A program made the translations under genes and the position numbers. A stretch of 64,000 nt of DNA from Hawksworthiomyces lignivorus (taxonomy: Eukaryota; Ascomycota; Sordariomycetes; Ophiostomatales; Ophiostomataceae): assembly GCA_002917075.1 (NCBI GenBank), contig NTMA01000077.1, positions 62,001 to 126,000 of the forward strand, in the 5' to 3' direction. The notes under the pieces were generated by a model. It made no database searches and had not been told where the DNA came from. It worked only from the letters and a program-made list of their open reading frames with translations. Below, one piece after another: positions 55,586-64,000 of this stretch; within the stretch, counting starts at the first letter, position 1, and the number at the start of each line of letters is the position of its first letter.

Positions 55586-57808
55586 TTAATCTAGCCGCAC
55601 GCCGGCCTCCCTGCGTTTCTTGAGCTGCTGCGCGGTGGCGGAGCTCATGCCGACATTCTGGCTGGCGTCGAGGATGCCCTCGGCCATGTGGCGCTTCTCG
55701 GCCTCGATCTTCTTGAGCATCTTGTCGGTCTTGCCGCGGCCGCTGGCCTTGCCGTGGAAGCCGTGGCTGAGGGCGCGGAAGGCCTCCTTCTGGTTGAGCT
55801 CGCGGCCGTACTCGTCGACGTACTCGATGTTGAAGCTGGGCGTGTAGCTCTTGCTGAACATGTCCTGCAGCATGCGCGACTGCTGGAACTCGCGCTGCAC
55901 GTTCTGCTTGCGGGCGTACTCCTCGCGCTCGCGGGCGGACATGCGCGCCATGGGCCCGGACGTGCGGTCCTGCTCGCGCTTGCGGCGGGCCTCCTCCTCG
56001 AGGCGGGCGAGGCGGACCTTTTTCTCGGTAACGAACTGCTGGTGGCGCCGCAGCCGGGCGTTCTGGGCGGCGCTGCTGGCGTCGTCGTCGTCACCGCCGC
56101 CCTCGGCGGTCAGGATGCCGCGCCCCCGCAGGATCGATAGCGTCGCGCCCATACCCTCGCTGATGCGCTTCTCCTCCTCGAGGCCGGCGCCCAGCGGCGC
56201 AGACGTGCTGCGCTCGCGCTCGTCGCGCGCGTAGCGGTACGCGTTCTCGTCGTCGTCGTCGTCTTTTTCGTCGTCGTCTTCGTCTCGCATGGCCACGTCA
56301 TCGCCCGCGTCCTCGTCGCCGCCGCCGCCCATGGCCGTCACCGACTGGCTGCGGGCTGCCCTGCGGCGCGGCGCCTCGTCTTCGTCGCGGTCCTCGCGCC
56401 GCTTCAGGTTGCTGATGAACTCGGCCGTCTCGTCAATGACTAGCCCGCCACCGCCGCTCGCGTCAGGCGTCTCTGCGCCGCCGCCGCCGCCGTTGGTGCT
56501 GGCCGCGTCCGAGTCGGGCTGCTGCGACGCCGCCCGCAGCTGCCGCGCCAGGTCCTGCGGCCGCATGCGCTTGCGCTTCTTGAGCGCCTCGCGCCGCTGC
56601 ACGGCTAGCACCGCCTGCAGGCCGGCGTCGTCCTCCAGCAGGTCGTCCTCGTCGGCGGCCGCCTTGCGCTTGCGCCGCTGCGACGCGCCGGCGCCGTCGT
56701 CGACGTCCATCTGCGCGTCGTCCTCCGCGGCTGCACCCGCCTCTCCGCTTCCTTCCCCTTCTGCCGTTGCAGGCAACAGCACGTCGTCCTCGTCGCCGCC
56801 TCGCTGCCGCGTGGCCTTGGCCTTCTTCGACTTTGACTTCTTCTTGGGCTTCTTGATCTTGATCTCCGACGCGTCCAGATAGTCGGACGACGGCCCGCCC
56901 CCGACGATGTCGTCCAGGCCCAGATGCGGCTGGTCGGCGGCTGGCTGCCGACCTGCAGCAGCAGCAGCAGCCGCAGCGCTGGCGCCGCTGCCGCTGCCGC
57001 TGCCGCTGTCGCCGCCCGTCAGCCCGAGGATCGCGTTCGGGTCCAGCGTAAAGTGCTTGCGCTTCTTGCCGTAGATCTCCTCGTCGTACTGGCCCAGGAT
57101 GCCGCCGCTGCCGTCGGCCGTGTCGTCCAGCGGGTTGTACGCGGTGCGCTTCTTCTTCAGCTCCAGGCGCTCCTGCAGGCGCTCCTGCTCGCGCAGCCCC
57201 AGGTTCTCCAGCTCGTCACCCTCATCCTCGTTCTCCAGCACCGTGGCGTCGCGCAGCGTCAGGATCTGGCCGTCGCCATCGAGCAGCTCCGCCATGTCGT
57301 GGCCCACCTTGAGGCCTGCCCGCTCGCCGTCCTCGTCGTCGCTGTCACCGCCATTCTCTCTGCGGGCAGCCGCTGCCGCCGCCTCTACCGCCTGCTGCTG
57401 CTTCTCCTCGATCTGGCTGATCTTCTGCTGCCGCTTCTTCTGCCCCCGCAGCCACGCCTTGGCGCTGGTGTCGGCGCTGCCGCTGCCCTTTTTGTCCTTG
57501 TCCCCCTCGTCGTCAAAGTCTGCGTCGCCTAGCGTCTTGCCATTCAAGAGCGCGTGCCGCTGCGCCTTCTCGCGCGCGCGCTTTACAGCCTCGGCCTTCT
57601 CCTCACGCCGCCGCCGCGCTAGGTCGGCATCCTGCGCCTTCTTGTAGTTGTCGTAGGCCGCTGCGTGCCGCCCGTCCAGCGTCGCCAGCGGGTCCTCGTC
57701 CTCCTCGCCCTCTGGCTTAGCTGCCGGCTCCTGGCCCGGAATCGGCAGGGGCTTCATGCCCATCGACTCCCGGAGCCGGTTGGTCTCCTCGAGCGTGGCG
57801 AGATCCAT
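55586..57808 (-). CDS. snu66: SART-1 family U4/U6.U5 tri-snRNP protein (Snu66)
   Basis: Intronless, 740 aa. The N-terminus ATLEETNRLRESMGMKPLPIPG is the conserved start of SART-1/Snu66 proteins. It continues with AYDNYKKAQDADLARRRREEKAE, KAWLRGQKKRQQKISQIEEK, KVGHDMAELLDGDGQILTLRDATVL, KKKRTAYNPLDD and YDEEIYGKKRKHFTLD. The C-terminus has MLQDMFSKSYTPSFNIEYVDEYGRELNQKEAFRALSHGFHGKASG, then KMLKKIEAEKRHMAEGILDASQNVGMS, also a family block. Between the two lie long charged, polyalanine and Asp/Glu-rich low-complexity segments. Role: scaffold of the tri-snRNP needed for spliceosome activation, in the nucleus. Very GC-rich, so antisense frames are long but spurious. Confidence 0.95.
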   Translation of the reverse strand: MDLATLEETNRLRESMGMKPLPIPGQEPAAKPEGEEDEDPLATLDGRHAAAYDNYKKAQDADLARRRREEKAEAVKRAREKAQRHALLNGKTLGDADFDDEGDKDKKGSGSADTSAKAWLRGQKKRQQKISQIEEKQQQAVEAAAAAARRENGGDSDDEDGERAGLKVGHDMAELLDGDGQILTLRDATVLENEDEGDELENLGLREQERLQERLELKKKRTAYNPLDDTADGSGGILGQYDEEIYGKKRKHFTLDPNAILGLTGGDSGSGSGSGASAAAAAAAAGRQPAADQPHLGLDDIVGGGPSSDYLDASEIKIKKPKKKSKSKKAKATRQRGGDEDDVLLPATAEGEGSGEAGAAAEDDAQMDVDDGAGASQRRKRKAAADEDDLLEDDAGLQAVLAVQRREALKKRKRMRPQDLARQLRAASQQPDSDAASTNGGGGGAETPDASGGGGLVIDETAEFISNLKRREDRDEDEAPRRRAARSQSVTAMGGGGDEDAGDDVAMRDEDDDEKDDDDDENAYRYARDERERSTSAPLGAGLEEEKRISEGMGATLSILRGRGILTAEGGGDDDDASSAAQNARLRRHQQFVTEKKVRLARLEEEARRKREQDRTSGPMARMSAREREEYARKQNVQREFQQSRMLQDMFSKSYTPSFNIEYVDEYGRELNQKEAFRALSHGFHGKASGRGKTDKMLKKIEAEKRHMAEGILDASQNVGMSSATAQQLKKRREAGVRLD

Positions 57809-58801
57809 GGCTGCTGGTAGTTATGTAATGGATTGTCTTTGTCGGTAAAAACGCGATCCTCAGCCGCTTTCTCGTCAAGCAACTTGTGGGAATTTGCTGC
57901 TTTTAGATGACCAGATACCAACTGTCGCCACACTCTGGTCTGTGGATGTCGTGTCGTAGTGGATGAAGTCGACTGAATTATATGGAGCACCGTAGCAGAT
58001 TAGATAGCTGTAGTCCAGGCTGCAGGCCGTCCACGTGATTTCATTTCATTTTTATTTTTATTTTTTTTATTTTTATTTTTATGATTACATAAATCAATAA
58101 AATTTAAAGTGGGCCCCGTGATCGCCGTTCAGAATAAATTTCTGCTTTAATTTTTTTTTCCTTTTGCTTTCCTCTTCCTCTTCTTCTCCTTCACAAAATC
58201 ATGGATCTGTGCCCAGACGTCCTCTGCTTCGTTCAGAATTGATGACTGCGGCAGTTCGATACTTCCTATGGAGACATCCTTCAATTTTCGAGAGAAAAGA
58301 TGGTGTCAATTTCCTATCGACAGGTCCCAGAACAATCGAGTCTTTATGGGGAGAAGCTGAGTTCGCCGTAACAAGCTGAGCGACGTGGACCAGGAGGGCT
58401 CGAGACCGTCATATTCCAAGCCGTTTTCCGACGATCGTCGATCTATGAGGTTAGGGGAAAACCATGACACAGGTTACACTACTTTATTGCGCATGCGCGT
58501 TTGCTGCTGGGAAGAGGTCTGGGAGTTCAGGGAGTCTGGAAGGAAATCTAATCTTCCGCAGCTTTGAAGATGCTGTCAGGACTGGCCTTCAAGCTAAGCA
58601 CTACAGCACTTCCGAAAGCATGTTTCTTTCCCTGGGAGGGGAAAGCCGTAGAGCAGGAAAGCATATATCGTTGTGACTTGACAACACAGTAGAGACAAAG
58701 AGGAGGAAAAAATTGAGACATTCGCTATGCTGTGCTGTCTAGTGGTCGCCGCCACTGCGGTGCCATGCCCATGCCCCATTCCCATGCCCCTTGTCTTGTC
58801 A
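57809..58801. other. Intergenic region
   Basis: Promoter side of the SART-1 family gene and 3' side of the kinase gene. A (T4-8A) run lies at about 58041-58082. No gene is supported. Confidence 0.5.
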
Positions 58802-59911
58802 TCATAAGTACTTTTCCTCCAGCACGCGTATCAGCGTGTCGACGGCCCACTGCAGCGTGGTGGCCATGTCGACGTCGGTGCCCTTGTCCAGCTGGGTCAG
58901 GATGCCGTGGGCGGCGAGGGTGTCGGGCAGCGGGGCGGCCTCGACGTCGCCGCCCTCGAACAGCCAGCTGTGGGTGGCGACGTAGTTTGGCCAGACGATC
59001 TTGTCCATGTAGCCCGGCGGGTCCTGCCAGAAGCCCTCGAGCGTGACGTAGCCGTCGCGGGCGCCGCGGCGCTGCGTGGCGCGGGCCCGGCTGACGCGCA
59101 GAAAGAGCCGCACGTCGATCTGGTCCATGGCCGGGCGCAGCTCCGGCGTGTAGAGCAGGAAGCCGTCAAAGATGCAGATCTTGAGGGGGCTGCTGCCGCT
59201 GCCGCTGCCACTGCCGCTGCCGCTGCCAGTCTTGTCGTCGGCCACCAGCTTGTGGCCGGGCTGGCCGGGCTCCAGCCACGCGCGCACCTTGGCCTTCATC
59301 GCCTCGATTGTGGCGTCCGAGACCGGGCACGCGCCGACCGAGTTCTGGTCCTCCTGGGAAACTAGATCTGGCTGTGCAGGTGTGAGCGACGACGTTCCTG
59401 TGTGCTGTGACACGGACGACAGAGAAAAAGAAGGAGATGAAGAAGAGGGAGACGAAGAAGAAGAAAACGTAGAGGCGGACGAAGACTGAAAAGGAACATC
59501 TGGCCGGCCGAGGCCGCGACGGCCGTGGTCTGTCCGGTGCGAGAGAGATGGGTTCGGACTGACTGGCAAGCCGCCATTCGAGCGGATGTAGGCAAGCGCC
59601 TTTGTCATGTCGGGGATCGAGAGCGCCTCGGGACAATCCCAGTCGGCCAGGCCGTCGACCCCGATAGGGATTCTGGAGAGACACGAGTCAGCCCCAGACC
59701 TGCTCGATTAGAAGGGCAAAAAGAGGCAGCCAAAAAAAGAGATATAAAACAGATGGCAGTCCTACTCGCTATCGGACTTGTAAAAGTCATCTTCATGCAG
59801 GATGAAGGTGTTAGGGAAGATGTCACGCAGCAAGCGGGCCAGCGTCGTCTTGCCGCTGGACGAGCAGCCGCTGATGCCAACGATGACGGCCTTGCGGTCT
59901 GCGGTAGCCAT
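58802..59911 (-). CDS. nrk1: Nicotinamide riboside kinase
   Basis: Two exons, 59911-59766 and 59672-58802, give 338 aa. Exon 1 holds the Walker A loop GISGCSSSGKTTLARLLRD and FILHEDDFYKSDSE, the phosphate-binding and substrate aspartate motifs of the NRK/uridine-kinase family. Exon 2 continues IPIGVDGLADWDCPEALS, then ICIFDGFLLYTPEL and IDVRLFLRVSRARATQRRGARDGYVTLEGFWQDPPGYMDKIVWPNYV, the NRK lid and base-recognition region. Reaction: ATP phosphorylation of nicotinamide riboside to NMN in NAD+ salvage. A Ser-rich insertion (about residues 90-125) and a Gly-Ser repeat (about 190) are fungal-type low-complexity inserts in the first part of the P-loop kinase fold. The intron (GTAGGA..CTCCAG) splits a Glu codon. 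It sits in a run of minus-strand housekeeping genes. Confidence 0.92.
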
Positions 59912-60373
59912 TAAGTAAGAGCGGGCACTACGAAGGTTCTCAGATAGAAAGGATGCTCTTCAATAGGAGCCACCAGATACGGCGAAATGCCAGTCGTGAG
60001 GAGCGCCAAAAGTGCGTCAAATGCATGTGAATTCTAATCTCTATTTTCCAGTGTGACGCCGCGATTGCAGCGGCAAAGCCTTCCCTCCCAGTAGTGTACT
60101 GTAACGCCGACGACCAGTGGCATGCTGATAAGCGCTGTAGCCGTGCCTGAAACGGCTGCTGGACGGTGTACACTAATAGCACGAACAGCGCTAAAGCACG
60201 GCAGCTTCCAGTGGTAACGGTCACGTGTAGCTACCTATTCCAGCGACAGCTAGCACTAGCAGGACATCTCTCCCCCTTTGCGCAGGGCGCTGCAGAAGGA
60301 AGCACCATGTCCCGTCTCTATTTTGTTCCTTTTCCCTTTGTGTTCCTAGCAAACTGAGAGCCCTTTTTGGCTC
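59912..60373. other. Intergenic region
   Basis: Promoter of the kinase gene and 3' UTR of the PTH2 gene. No gene is seen. Confidence 0.5.
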
Positions 60374-61161
60374 TTACAGCAGCTTCAGGTGCGCCGTGAC
60401 CTTGTCTACGAGGCTCTTGGGCGCAGGGCCCACGCCGAGCACGGTGAGGCTGCCGGACTCGATCTGGGTGCGGCCAGCGTCGGCGATGACCTCGGCGGTG
60501 ATGCCGAGGCTGCGGGCGGTGCCCATGAGGGTCAGCAGGGCGTCTTCGCCCTTGGCCTGGACGGCGATCTTGGCCTGGCCGCCGCGCTCCCAGCTGCGCA
60601 GCTGGCGGGCGCTGGCCGACGACGGGTCGCGGTCGGCCGCCTTGCGCATGGTCTTGTAGCAGGCCAGGGTGGCGTGGCCGCACTGGGCGGCGATTTTACC
60701 TGTTTAAAAACAGTGTTAGCAGCTGGTCCAGGCGTTGCGTATAAACCCATGTGTATATACAACCCACCTTTGGTCATGCCCAGGTCCGTCCGCACGACGA
60801 GCACCAGCTTGCACTCGTCGTCGGCCGACTGGCTGTGGCCGTGGCTCTTGCCCTTGTCCTTCTTCTTCTTGCTCTGCTTGCTGGGCGTCGAGGTCGCCCG
60901 CAGGCCGTCGCGCACGTCGGCCTCGTCGCCGTTGGCCCAGTTGGGCGCGTGGTCCAGGAGAGCGTCGTCGTCGACCTCGGAGGCGTCGCTCTCTAGCGGG
61001 TCGTAGCGGTTGCGGCGGCGCTCCTCAGCCAGTGCGGGCGAGATCAGGTAGCCGCGGATGGCGTAGACGCCCAGCAGGAAGCCCGACAGGAGCGAGACCA
61101 CGTTGGTGGTGATGACCACGCCCGGCGGCAGCGCGGCGCGGTCGATAAAGGCGGATGCCAT
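60374..61161 (-). CDS. pth2: Peptidyl-tRNA hydrolase 2 (PTH2)
   Basis: Two exons, 61161-60768 and 60699-60374, give 239 aa. After an N-terminal membrane segment (VVITTNVVSLLSGFLLGVYAIRGYLI, about residues 15-40) and a charged linker, the PTH2 domain starts at [30 protein letters not shown]. It has all family landmarks: the GK..Q.GHA block, ELRSWE-type RSWERGGQAKIAV, and the end TAEVIADAGRTQIESGSLTVLGVGPAP. Reaction: hydrolysis of peptidyl-tRNA released from stalled ribosomes. The N-terminal anchor suggests outer-mitochondrial or ER-membrane attachment, as in the yeast protein. The 68-nt intron falls in the MTKG/KIAAQ motif; ATG at 61161 (the open frame extends to a TTG). Confidence 0.95.
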
Positions 61162-61760
61162 TGCTGCGGCTGGTGGGTGCGAGGAGGAGGGGAGAATGGA
61201 GAGAAAGGGAAAGGCGGAAAGGGAGGAATTGAACAAGAGGAAAAGGAGAAACGAGAGACGGCAGAAAAGTACAGACAGAGAGGCGTATATAAAGCTTTGT
61301 TAGCAGTTATTACAACTCAACTCGGCTCCAGCGGCGCATCTTCAAATTTTTATTGTGCCTGTCGGCGCTGAAAATTGGAGGATCTGGTTGGCTCCGAGGG
61401 AAATGCCCTGCTAATTTTTAGGGGGCCGGCAGGGCTGTGCATAGCGCGTTTTTAGGGGGCTCAGGGGCTCTTCCACCCCCACGTGTTGGCTCCACGCAAA
61501 ATTACTGAGCACGGAGTCCGGAGTACAGCGCACGTTCCGGCGCATCCACCGCTGCGGCGGTCAGGACGGAATTCGATTTATGGAGCTCGTTATTGTATCA
61601 CTATTGCAATAGGCAGCAGACACTCTAGACATGGGGTATAAAAGTTGCTTTCCTTGTATTTTTGAATATCCCCAAACACCGTGAAAATGTACATGCAGTA
61701 GAAGAAGACACAAAGAAACAGATAGTAAAGAAGAAGAAAGAAAAAAAAAAAAAAGAGAGG
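61162..61760. other. Intergenic region
   Basis: Between the PTH2 promoter and the Utp7 3' end. Contains purine-rich runs (61170-61280, 61722-61758). No gene. Confidence 0.5.
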
Positions 61761-62761
61761 CTACTCCTTGCGGGCGAACCGGCCCAGCGCCGGCCCCAGC
61801 TCGGCGCGGGTCTCCTGCAGGCGCTCGCCGGAGCGGGCCTGCTGCTCCTTCCAGATCTCGTCGACCTTCATGCGCTTCTCGTCGATGATGTTCTTCTTGC
61901 GCTGCTTGCGCAGGTACTTTTTGAGGGCGGTGTTCTTGCCGCGGGCCTTGTTGCGGATCTCGGCGGCGATGTCGACGGGCCCTTGCTCGCGGGCGCGGTC
62001 GGCCTGGCGCTGCTTCTCGGAGCGCAGGTCGAGGGTGCCGATGAAGTTGGGGTCGAGCGCGATCATCTCGGGCTGCAGCTTGTTGAGCAGGCCCTTGACC
62101 TCGGCCTCCTGGCGCTGGCGCCGCGTCTCGTAGGGGTTGACCTCGAGCGCGTCAAAGTTGGCCTCGCCGGCGCCGGGGATCAGCAGCGACGAGAAGCCGC
62201 GGCTGTGGCCCACGCCGAGCACGTCCTCGAACGGGCAGAAGCGCACGCGCTCGACCGCCTGGCCGTCGCCGCCCCACGCCATGTACGGGCTCTGGACTTT
62301 TTCCGTGGCGTCGCCGGGCGCGCCCGACAGGATGCCGTTCCACAGCGTCGTCTTGGTGCCCCAGCCGACGGCGGTGACGCCCGTGTCGGAGATGGCCAGC
62401 GACGAGGCCGGGCCGTTGGTGTAGTAGCTGCTGACCTCGCCGCGGAACATGCGCACGTCCCACACGCACATGCGGCAGTCCTGGCCGGCCGACACCATGT
62501 AGCGGCCGGCGCGGTCGACGGCCAGCGCGCGCACGGGGCCCCGGTGGGCCAGCAGCTTGACCTGCGCGTCCGACGAGTTGGGCGACCACAGCGTCACCGT
62601 GCCGTTCTGGTGGCCCGCGTGCAGGATGGCGTTGTACGGGTTCTGCGTCAGCGACACGGGCGTGCCCGTCTTGGTGTGGATCTCCGACACCAGCTGGCCC
62701 GTCGACACGTCCTGGTACTTGAGCTGGCCCGTCAGGCTCTGTAGGGGGTTAGCGAGAGATG

Positions 62762-62796
<35 letters not shown>

Positions 62797-63584
62797 CTAT
62801 AGAAGGAACGAGTGCGTAGGCTTGTGCTCACCATCGTCGCCAGCAGAAAGTGGTACGGCAGAAACTCCATGTGCGACACCTCAATGTGCTTCCGCAGGCA
62901 GTGCACCTCGACGCCGTTGCGGTCGTAGATGTACGTGTACTTCTTCTGGGCCACGGCGAAGAACTGGTTGTTGTGCAGCCAGCGGACGTCGCGCACCGTC
63001 TCGCGCAGCTGCAGCTCGCAGCCCAGCTTGCCCTCGCGCCAGTCCACGGTGGCGACGTGGCCCTTGCGGCCGGCCAGCAGCAGCTCGCGGCCCGTCCGCG
63101 CAAACTCGCACAGGTAGGGCCCCAGCTCGTTCAGCTGCAGGTCGAAGCGCTTCTGCGCCGCCGCGATGGGCACGTCGCGCGCCAGCTCGTCCTGCCGCAC
63201 CTTGTACGTGCGCTCCATCTCCGTCTCGGGCTCCAGGAACCCGCTCGCGTGCTCCAGCAAAATCTCCGCGTCCTTGGCCTGGTCCGCCGCCCGCTGGAAC
63301 CGCGTCTCCAGGTTGCCCAGGTTCCGCCGCAGCTTCTTGTCCTTGACGCTGCGCACGTCGATCTGCTTGCCGCGCCCATACTGCCGCTGAGCTTGCTTGT
63401 GCCGCCGTATCCGCTCCTGCTCGGCCTTGCTTCGAAGGGACAGCCGTACGTCGTCGACTTTCTTGGCACCGTTGTCGTATTTAGCCACGGCGTCTGTTGC
63501 CGGCCCGGACTCCGCCTCTGTGAGAACATCAGTCTTTGTTTTCCGCCGTGCTGGTGGCTGCACGGCCTCTATTGTGTCAGCCAT
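61761..63584 (-). CDS. utp7: U3 snoRNP protein Utp7 (WDR46 family)
   Basis: Exons 63584-62832 and 62738-61761 give 576 aa. The N-terminal part has the Utp7/WDR46 features KLRRNLGNLETRFQRAADQAKDAEILLEHASGFLEPE and ERTYKVRQDELARDV. WD40 repeats follow (FDLQLNELGPYLCEFARTGRELLLAGRKGHVATVDW; LKYQDVSTGQLVSEIHTKTG; QNPYNAILHAGHQNGTVTLWSPN; GPVRALAVDRAGRYMVSAGQDCRMCVWDVR). The C-terminus is the BING4 domain: RVRFCPFEDVLGVGHSRGFSSLLIPGAGEANFDALEVNPYE..KQR, then basic KKYLRKQRKKNIIDEKRMKV. Role: small-subunit processome, 18S rRNA maturation, in the nucleolus. The 93-nt intron is stop-free and contains CA and GA repeats; unspliced it inserts a false Ser/Cys stretch. The ATG at 63584 is the first Met; the open frame extends to a GTG at 63611. 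Confidence 0.96.
62762..62796 (-). repeat. CA/GA compound microsatellite
   Basis: (CA)9 directly followed by (GA)8 on the plus strand, inside the Utp7 intron. Confidence 0.9.
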
Positions 63585-64000
63585 GGTGTATCTTGTTGTC
63601 GACAAACACACGTGCTGTGCAGAGAGCTGTTATGCGAGTGAGAAGACCAGCCAGCCAGCGAAGTTTCACGGACCACTTTAAAAAAAAAAAAAAAAAGAAA
63701 GGGAAAAAGAAAATCTTATCGCAGTCTCCAGGATAAGAGGATAAGGCTTATCAGCTTATCGATAGGCCTAGTGGAAACCCCCACCAAACAATTTAGCGCT
63801 GGAAAATTTCCCAAAAATTCTGCCAGCGAAAAAAAAAAAGAAAAAAAAAAAGAAAGAAAGAAAAGAGAAAAAAAAAGGTTAGAGTTGGGGCCCTGGGCCG
63901 CCTAAGAATTATTATACTGTAGATAAGTGAGGCATGGCCCGCTAGAACTTGGCTAGACAGACTTCATAAGAAAATATAGAAGTCTTACACTGCATAGACG
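63585..64000. other. Window end, Utp7 promoter region
   Basis: Upstream of Utp7. Contains a run of 17 A (63680-63696) and A-rich purine tracts near 63830-63878. TTATCGATAGG and other TTATC words occur around 63716-63765. No gene is seen. Confidence 0.5.

Noticed and set aside
56924..57532. Plus-strand frames opposite the Snu66 gene
   Set aside because: Low-complexity Leu/Ala/Val translations of GC-rich DNA; the sense strand has conserved SART-1 blocks.
61662..62744. 360-codon open frame on the plus strand
   Set aside because: It is antisense to Utp7 exon 2, rich in Ala/Arg/Leu/Val, and arises from the high GC content; no family motif.

Overview
The window is nuclear DNA of a filamentous ascomycete (Pezizomycotina). 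The evidence is short spliceosomal introns (44-143 nt) with GTRNGT donors and CTRAC-like branch sites, four Zn(II)2Cys6 regulators, a PDR-type ABC pump, a NACHT-WD NLR-like protein, a dispersed 5S rRNA gene and a U6 snRNA gene with ascomycete-type sequence. The 5S box C region resembles Sordariomycetes, but I cannot fix the species. Exon coordinates come from reading splice sites and checking that phases close.

Layout. 1-50.7 kb looks like an accessory or fast-evolving part: AT-rich spacers of 0.4-3 kb separate regulators, transporters, metabolic enzymes and defence-like genes. In order: OTT_1508-like deaminase (1922-3661, +); CTF1-like zinc-cluster regulator (4081-6388, -); small secreted cysteine protein (7686-8254, -); 4-coumarate-CoA-ligase-like acyl-CoA synthetase (9199-11174, -); zinc-cluster regulator (11785-14232, -); DUF4419 protein (15676-17163, -); zinc-cluster regulator (18012-20273, -); APC amino-acid/choline-type permease (20877-22813, -); phytanoyl-CoA-dioxygenase-family enzyme (23556-24754, +); Gfo/Idh/MocA oxidoreductase (25385-26614, +); zinc-cluster regulator (27487-30173, +); U6 snRNA (about 31095-31264, -); fructosamine-kinase-family protein (31756-33271, -); alpha/beta-hydrolase-NACHT-WD protein (34083-39377, +); DHA1 MFS transporter (39865-41457, +); PDR ABC transporter (42107-46665, -); 5S rRNA (49616-49734, -). 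50.9-63.6 kb is GC-rich and packed with conserved housekeeping genes: Mug190-like SMP/C2 protein (+), Snu66/SART-1, nicotinamide riboside kinase, peptidyl-tRNA hydrolase 2 and Utp7 (all -).

How genes may work together. The 18-30 kb block (regulator, permease, 2-oxoglutarate dioxygenase, NAD(P)-dependent oxidoreductase, regulator) has the shape of a small nutrient-use or specialised-metabolism cluster. Its permease and dioxygenase share a divergent promoter rich in CGG triplets. The MFS and PDR pumps are neighbours and could give efflux capacity.

The most notable item is the U6 snRNA gene. A 67-nt mRNA-type intron splits it exactly at the catalytic ACAGAGA box, and the intron carries a match to the Pol III B box.
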